64,000 nucleotides of DNA from CAWEQO01 sp963811225 (GTDB lineage: Bacteria; Chloroflexota; Anaerolineae; Anaerolineales; Anaerolineaceae): the NCBI GenBank assembly GCA_963811225.1, contig CAWEQO010000001.1, positions 744,001-808,000 on the forward strand, given 5' to 3'. Below the pieces are notes generated by a model. That model saw nothing but the letters and a program-made list of their open reading frames with translations, was not told where the DNA came from and did no database searches. Of this stretch, positions 60,256-64,000 are shown one piece after another (position 1 is the first letter of the stretch; each line of letters starts with the position of its first letter). The translations under genes were made by a program, and so were the position numbers.

Positions 60256-60930
60256 ATGTTACTGGATACGTTCGCAGCCAACACCCTGGCATCCGATTTG
60301 GATGCCTTGAACGAAGTCCTGTTCTTCAACTACCCCCTTATCGGGGCCGAGCGCAGCATCTTCCTGACCATGATCGCCGGGCGGCAGATCAAAGACGGGC
60401 CGGCTGCCGGGCTGTTTTCAACCCCCGAGGAGAACCGAGAGGGCTTGCGATTGTTCACCGGTGAGCGCCTGCGCACGGCCCTTGCGACCGGAAATGTGCT
60501 GGCGGCCGAGTGCATGCGGGCGTTGTTGCTGCTGAGCCCGCCCCAGCCCGCCCCGGAAGACGTGCTCGAACGGGCCCACGCCCATCTGCGCGGCGCCTGC
60601 TTTACCGGCTGCTGCGCCAAGGGTGAGTGCGCCCATTCCAGTGTGGCCTGGATGCGCTGCCTGGCTGCACAAGAGGGCCGCCGCTCGGAAGAGTGGTTAC
60701 AACACCACCTGGAGGTGATCAAGGCCCACCGTGACGGCAGCGGCCGCTGGTGGAATTTCCCCTTCTATTACACCCTGCTGGCGCTGACCGAGATTGACCT
60801 GCCCGAGGCCAGGAGTGAGCTGCAGTACAGTGCCCAGACCTGCACCCAGTACCTGTGGCGCGCCAACCACGATGAAGAAAGCGACCGGCGGCGCACGGTC
60901 TTAATGCAACGAGTTCTCGAACGCTGCTAA
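60256..60930 (+). CDS. hypothetical all-helical, Cys-rich protein
   Basis: A 224-residue predicted mostly helical protein. A cluster ACFTGCCAKGECAHSSVAW (about residues 115-133) has four Cys and a His within 14 residues, suitable for metal or cluster binding or for disulfides. A later RWWNFPFYYTLLALTEID segment resembles helix-turn motifs of alpha-alpha barrel enzymes, but I do not recognise a family. No signal peptide or membrane segment. GGAG precedes the ATG, and it has its own promoter and terminator, so it is monocistronic. Confidence 0.6.
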   Translation: MLLDTFAANTLASDLDALNEVLFFNYPLIGAERSIFLTMIAGRQIKDGPAAGLFSTPEENREGLRLFTGERLRTALATGNVLAAECMRALLLLSPPQPAPEDVLERAHAHLRGACFTGCCAKGECAHSSVAWMRCLAAQEGRRSEEWLQHHLEVIKAHRDGSGRWWNFPFYYTLLALTEIDLPEARSELQYSAQTCTQYLWRANHDEESDRRRTVLMQRVLERC

Positions 60931-60952
60931 TCCCTGGCGCGTTTCGTCCCCC

Positions 60953-60992
60953 GCCCCCTCTTTAATAGCCTTAAAGAGGGGGCTTTTTTATG
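60953..60992 (+). terminator. intrinsic terminator
   Basis: GCCCCCTCTTTAA pairs perfectly with TTAAAGAGGGGGC over five bases, followed by TTTTTTAT. Confidence 0.9.
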
Positions 60993-61042
60993 GGTTCCGA
61001 CAATCGGCGCTAATCGAGCGAGATTTAACAATCGAAAAACAC

Positions 61043-61071
61043 TTGAAGAAGCAGCAGAAGCGTGCTAAAAT
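61043..61071 (+). promoter_or_regulatory. promoter of the small structured transcript
   Basis: TTGAAG (61043-61048), a 17-base spacer, TAAAAT (61066-61071). Confidence 0.7.
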
Positions 61072-61077
61072 AAGACT

Positions 61078-61291
61078 AGTTTAGTCCGATTATTCAGGCG
61101 GGAAATTGCCGGAACGGAGGTGGCGTGATGAACAGGTTGCTGAGTTCTACAGTTATTCGCAATGAGTTCGCAGCCTTCCTCCGTTCTGGCCGGACATTGA
61201 ACGGGACGCATGGCGTCCTGAGCTCTTAATGGTTTTCGGGGTCCAATCCCCCAAGAGCCACAGGCGAGAAATCTGCCTGTGGCTCTTTTTA
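61078..61291 (+). ncRNA. small structured transcript with self-sequestered ribosome-binding site
   Basis: About 214 nt from a plausible promoter to a perfect terminator (GAGCCACAGGC ... GCCTGTGGCTC, TTTTTAT). Main hairpin: GCCGGAACGGAGG (61108-61120) pairs over 13 positions, one a G-U, with CCTCCGTTCTGGC (61178-61190); inside it GGTTGC pairs with GCAGCC. A GGACGC/GCGTCC hairpin and a CTCTT ... GGGG / CCCC ... AAGAG hairpin follow. The paired GGAGG is the ribosome-binding site of a 33-codon ORF, so it could be a regulated small mRNA, a dual-function RNA, or an RNA regulator whose ORF is chance. Confidence 0.6.
61128..61229 (+). CDS. 33-residue small ORF within the structured transcript
   Basis: ATG 61128 lies seven bases after CGGAGG and runs 33 codons to TAA (MNRLLSSTVIRNEFAAF ... 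GVLSS). The peptide has an amphipathic, Arg/Ser-rich character with no membrane helix. It could be a true small protein or a leader peptide; coding status is unproven. Confidence 0.4.
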   Translation: MNRLLSSTVIRNEFAAFLRSGRTLNGTHGVLSS

Positions 61292-61367
61292 TCGTCAAGG
61301 CTGCCCATTGCCGTTCTAGAACTGCAGTATGAGCTATGCTTTGATTGTATCTGCGCGCCTGCGCGGT

Positions 61368-62012
61368 TCAGCGCTTTCTTGCAAAAATATATGCTCTGTG
61401 GCTCTGATACTCCACCTCGGGCGCGTAGGGATCGCGGAGGATGGTCTCTTCGATCTCGAAGCCCGCCTGGTGCAGCCATTCCTCGGCTTCGACGGCGCTG
61501 AAGTAGAAGAAGGTGAGGTCTACCGGCTCGTCCCACCACTCGTCCAGGTGCAGTGAGCCCTGGCCGATGTGGAAAGTCATCAGCAGCAGGCCGCCCGGCA
61601 TGAGCACTCTTCGCAGCTCGCCCAGCGCTTGCAGCATCAAAGCGGGTGGGATGTGGATCAGCGAGTAGAAGGCGGCGATGCCCGCCCACGAATTGTCTGC
61701 GTCGGGCAGGCTGAGCATGTCGCCCTGGCGGAAGGGGATCTCGGGGTTCAGGCGGGCAGCTTCCGTCGCCATCTGCGGCGACAGGTCCATGCCAAACACG
61801 TCTTGAAGCCCACAGCGCCGCAGATAGCGAGCGATCTGCCCGGGCCCACAGCCCATGTCGCAAACAGGGCCGCGCCCCTTCACCTCCGCGGCGAAGCGTT
61901 CCAGCATCTGCCGGTCCATCGGTTTGGTGTCCGGCTCGTCGATAAAGCGCTGACCATATTCTCCCGCCACGCGATCGTAGCTGGATTTTACATCGCCTGC
62001 GTTTGCGTCCAT
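61368..62012 (-). CDS. class I SAM-dependent methyltransferase
   Basis: A 214-residue methyltransferase of the UbiE/Methyltransf_25-like group: SSYDRVAGEYGQRFIDE, PVCDMGCGPGQIARYLRR (SAM motif I), VFGMDLSPQMATEA (motif II), FRQGDMLSLP, and ELRRVLMPGGLLLMTFH (motif III). The substrate is unknown. ATG 62012 has AAGGAGG six bases upstream; a longer upstream ORF is rejected. The 362-bp region to the next gene (62013-62374) shows no gene, only an AT-rich stretch with two AAATTGAATT words near 62134-62165. Confidence 0.9.
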   Translation of the reverse strand: MDANAGDVKSSYDRVAGEYGQRFIDEPDTKPMDRQMLERFAAEVKGRGPVCDMGCGPGQIARYLRRCGLQDVFGMDLSPQMATEAARLNPEIPFRQGDMLSLPDADNSWAGIAAFYSLIHIPPALMLQALGELRRVLMPGGLLLMTFHIGQGSLHLDEWWDEPVDLTFFYFSAVEAEEWLHQAGFEIEETILRDPYAPEVEYQSHRAYIFARKR

Positions 62013-62374
62013 TTGAGCCTCCTTGAAAATTCCAGGCAGAAAACAGTATACAGCCTTCGCTCGCAGATGCCAAGACGGATGGGGTTGGCTGCATCCTGGC
62101 AGCGCCGCCTGATTTAATGTAATTCTCATACATATTAAATTGAATTTAGATATAATAAATTGAATTCGTCTATGGAAGTGGGAAGAAAAAGACGATTTGC
62201 AGATGCAGTCCTCAATCGATTCGTGGCTACCGGAGGTGATTGATAAGATCTGACCGGGCTCTCTTTATCTGAAATGCTATCCGCCTGGAAAGCATTTTTT
62301 TGATCGGCGCCGGCTGCCAGGTCGTAAGCAGTTTTGGCAAGCGGATTCATCATCAGAAGTCAGGAGATAAAACG

Positions 62375-64000
62375 ATGAAATTTCGAAAAGTGTTTAGTGG
62401 AATATTGATCATTGTGTTCTTGTTGAGCATGATGACAACCTTCTCGTCAAGCGCTTCAGCTAAGGCCAGCTCAGGCCCTACGTTTGGCTCCAACGTGTTG
62501 ATTTTCGATCCCAGCATGCCGACCAGCGACATACAGGCCGCAGTGAATGCGGTCGCCGCCGAAATGGTCGACAATGAGATGGGCTCCGAGCGCTATGCAC
62601 TGCTGTTCATGCCCGGCACCTACGGCAGCCCCGCGGAGCCGCTCATCATCCAGGTCGGCTACTATACCGAGGTGGCCGGTCTGGGGGCGCTGCCAACGGA
62701 TGTGGTCATCAACGGCCATGTCGACGTCTACAACCGCTGCCTGGCTCCCGATAACTGCATCGCTCTGGTCAACTTCTGGCGGTCGGTGTCGAACCTGACC
62801 ATCAATATCGAAAGCGCCGGACTGGATGGATGCCGGGCGTCTGGCGATTTCTGGGCAGTTTCGCAGGCTGCGCCAATGCGCCGGGTGAACATCAACAACG
62901 GCAACCTGACCCTTATGGACTACTGTACGGCTGGTCCGCAGTACGCCAGCGGCGGCTTCATCGCCGATTCGCAGACCGACTATGTCATCAACGGCTCACA
63001 GCAGCAGTTCCTGGTGCGCAACAGCAGCATCGGCGGCTGGTCGAACGCCGTCTGGAACCAGGTCTTCTCAGGCGTCATCGGCGCTCCGGATCAATCGTTC
63101 CCGGATCCGCCTTACACCACCCTGGAGACCAGCCCGGTGACCCGTGAGCGGCCGTTCTTGTACGTTGACGGTGGCGGCAGCTATCAGGTGTTCGTCCCGG
63201 CGGTGCAGTTCGACTCGCGCGGCGCTTCATGGGCGGACGAAAACCTGCAAGGGACTTCGATCCCGCTCAAGGAGTTCTTCATCGCCACACCCGACAATGA
63301 TGCACAGAGAATCAACGTGGCCCTGGCCCGCGGCATGAACGTGCTGTTCACCCCCGGCGTTTACCACCTCGACCGCGAGCTTAAAGTCAAACGCCCCGAC
63401 ACCGTCGTGCTCGGGCTCGGTTTCCCCTCCCTGGTGCCCGATAACGGCCAGGTGGCGATGAGTGTCGCCGATGTGGTCGGTGTGAAACTGGCCGGATTCA
63501 CCATCGATGCCGGCCCGGTCAATTCGCCTATCCTGTTGGAAGTCGGCAAGCCGCACGCCCACAAGAGCGATCCGGCCAACCCAACCACGCTGAATGACGT
63601 GTTCTTCCGCATCGGCGGACCGCACGTAGGGAAAGCGACCAATTCCCTGGTGGTCAACAGTGATGACGTGATCCTCGACAACATCTGGGCCTGGCGCGCC
63701 GACCACGGCAACGGCGTCGGTTGGGACGTGAACACCGCCGACACCGGCCTGATCGTCAACGGCGACGATTTGACGGCGTACGGGCTGTTCGTCGAGCACT
63801 ACCAGAAGTACGAAGTGATCTGGAACGGCGAAGGCGGCCGCACGATCTTCTTCCAAAACGAGATGCCGTACGACCCGCCCAGCCCAGAAGCCTGGTCGCA
63901 TGACGGCGTCGTCGGTTATGCCGCTTATCTGGTGTCCGACTCGGTTAAGACCCACGAAGCCTGGGGCATGGGCAGCTACTGCTACTTCAACCAGGGCGTC
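62375..64000 (+). CDS. large secreted beta-helix-like protein, partial (runs off the window)
   Basis: At least 542 residues with no stop before the window edge. A signal peptide (about 1-30, KFRKVFSGILIIVFLLSMM then ASA) is followed by NVLIFDPSMPTSDIQAAVNA, FMPGTYGSPAEPLIIQVGYY, LPTDVVINGHVDVY, VSNLTINI and a later LARGMNVLFTPGVYHLDREL. Repeated short strands with stacked Asn and DVILDNIWAWRADHGNG suggest a right-handed parallel beta-helix of the pectate-lyase-like or GH55-like type. It resembles actinobacterial secreted proteins often given unhelpful names; polysaccharide binding or cleavage is likely but unproven. AGGAG precedes the ATG. Confidence 0.75.
   Translation, partial: MKFRKVFSGILIIVFLLSMMTTFSSSASAKASSGPTFGSNVLIFDPSMPTSDIQAAVNAVAAEMVDNEMGSERYALLFMPGTYGSPAEPLIIQVGYYTEVAGLGALPTDVVINGHVDVYNRCLAPDNCIALVNFWRSVSNLTINIESAGLDGCRASGDFWAVSQAAPMRRVNINNGNLTLMDYCTAGPQYASGGFIADSQTDYVINGSQQQFLVRNSSIGGWSNAVWNQVFSGVIGAPDQSFPDPPYTTLETSPVTRERPFLYVDGGGSYQVFVPAVQFDSRGASWADENLQGTSIPLKEFFIATPDNDAQRINVALARGMNVLFTPGVYHLDRELKVKRPDTVVLGLGFPSLVPDNGQVAMSVADVVGVKLAGFTIDAGPVNSPILLEVGKPHAHKSDPANPTTLNDVFFRIGGPHVGKATNSLVVNSDDVILDNIWAWRADHGNGVGWDVNTADTGLIVNGDDLTAYGLFVEHYQKYEVIWNGEGGRTIFFQNEMPYDPPSPEAWSHDGVVGYAAYLVSDSVKTHEAWGMGSYCYFNQGV

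Overview
This window looks like a chromosomal segment from a moderately GC-rich bacterium of the phylum Chloroflexota, most likely class Anaerolineae. The basis is the 16S rRNA gene read on the minus strand, together with a CIRCE-controlled hrcA-grpE-dnaK-dnaJ cluster, a baeRF-type release-factor homologue, a NifJ-type pyruvate:ferredoxin oxidoreductase suited to anaerobic metabolism, and monoderm-style envelope genes (VanW, LCP, lipoproteins). The taxonomic call is inference; no search was run. No phage, insertion sequence, CRISPR array or integron was seen.

Layout. 1-10.0 kb: a four-helix-bundle protein, pheT, a serine hydrolase, a GT-C-like membrane protein, a DUF998-like protein, an aldo/keto reductase and a KamA-type radical SAM aminomutase. 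10.05-10.39 kb: an orphan transcription unit with a consensus promoter, an array of about 11-nt repeats and a strong terminator. 10.4-16.9 kb (minus): one heat-shock operon hrcA-grpE-dnaK-dnaJ-prmA-DNPH1-like. 17-20.7 kb: two adjacent atypical sensor kinases. 21-24.4 kb: a DnaJ-like co-chaperone, an HtrA-like protease lipoprotein and a baeRF protein. 24.5-32.4 kb: a nitroreductase broken by one stop codon, a phosphodiesterase-like protein, a flavin-dependent oxidase-like protein, RNase J behind a long leader, pcm, mutY and an MBL-fold protein.

32.6-38.5 kb is a translation block: tRNA-Thr, tRNA-Tyr, tRNA-Thr, tuf, rpmG, tRNA-Trp, secE, nusG, rplK, rplA, rplJ, rplL. It has autoregulatory-looking leaders and ends at terminators without rpoBC. 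38.6-47.6 kb: lexA, a FmdB-CsoR-OsmC operon, a LysM lipoprotein, a NUDIX hydrolase, and nifJ with a dihydroorotate-dehydrogenase-like partner. 47.7-54.6 kb (minus): rpsU-infA behind an attenuator leader, then a complete rrn operon (16S-Ile-Ala-23S-5S) driven by three tandem promoters. 54.6-64 kb: vanW, a Trm112-like protein, an LCP protein, a frameshifted YceI gene, a tandem pair of small membrane proteins (one frameshifted), a short self-folding transcript with a 33-codon ORF, a methyltransferase, and the start of a large secreted protein that runs off the window.

The best candidates for undescribed biology are not classical genes. They are (i) the repeat-array RNA at 10.06-10.35 kb, (ii) the small transcript at 61.08-61.29 kb whose Shine-Dalgarno is locked in a hairpin, (iii) a genome-wide-looking family of long near-perfect hairpins, several built from GA-rich words that also form the C-terminal codons and stops of adjacent genes, and (iv) a 41-bp dispersed repeat. 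Leaderless start sites, degenerate signalling and metal sites, and regulatory leaders of rnj and rpsU are also recorded.
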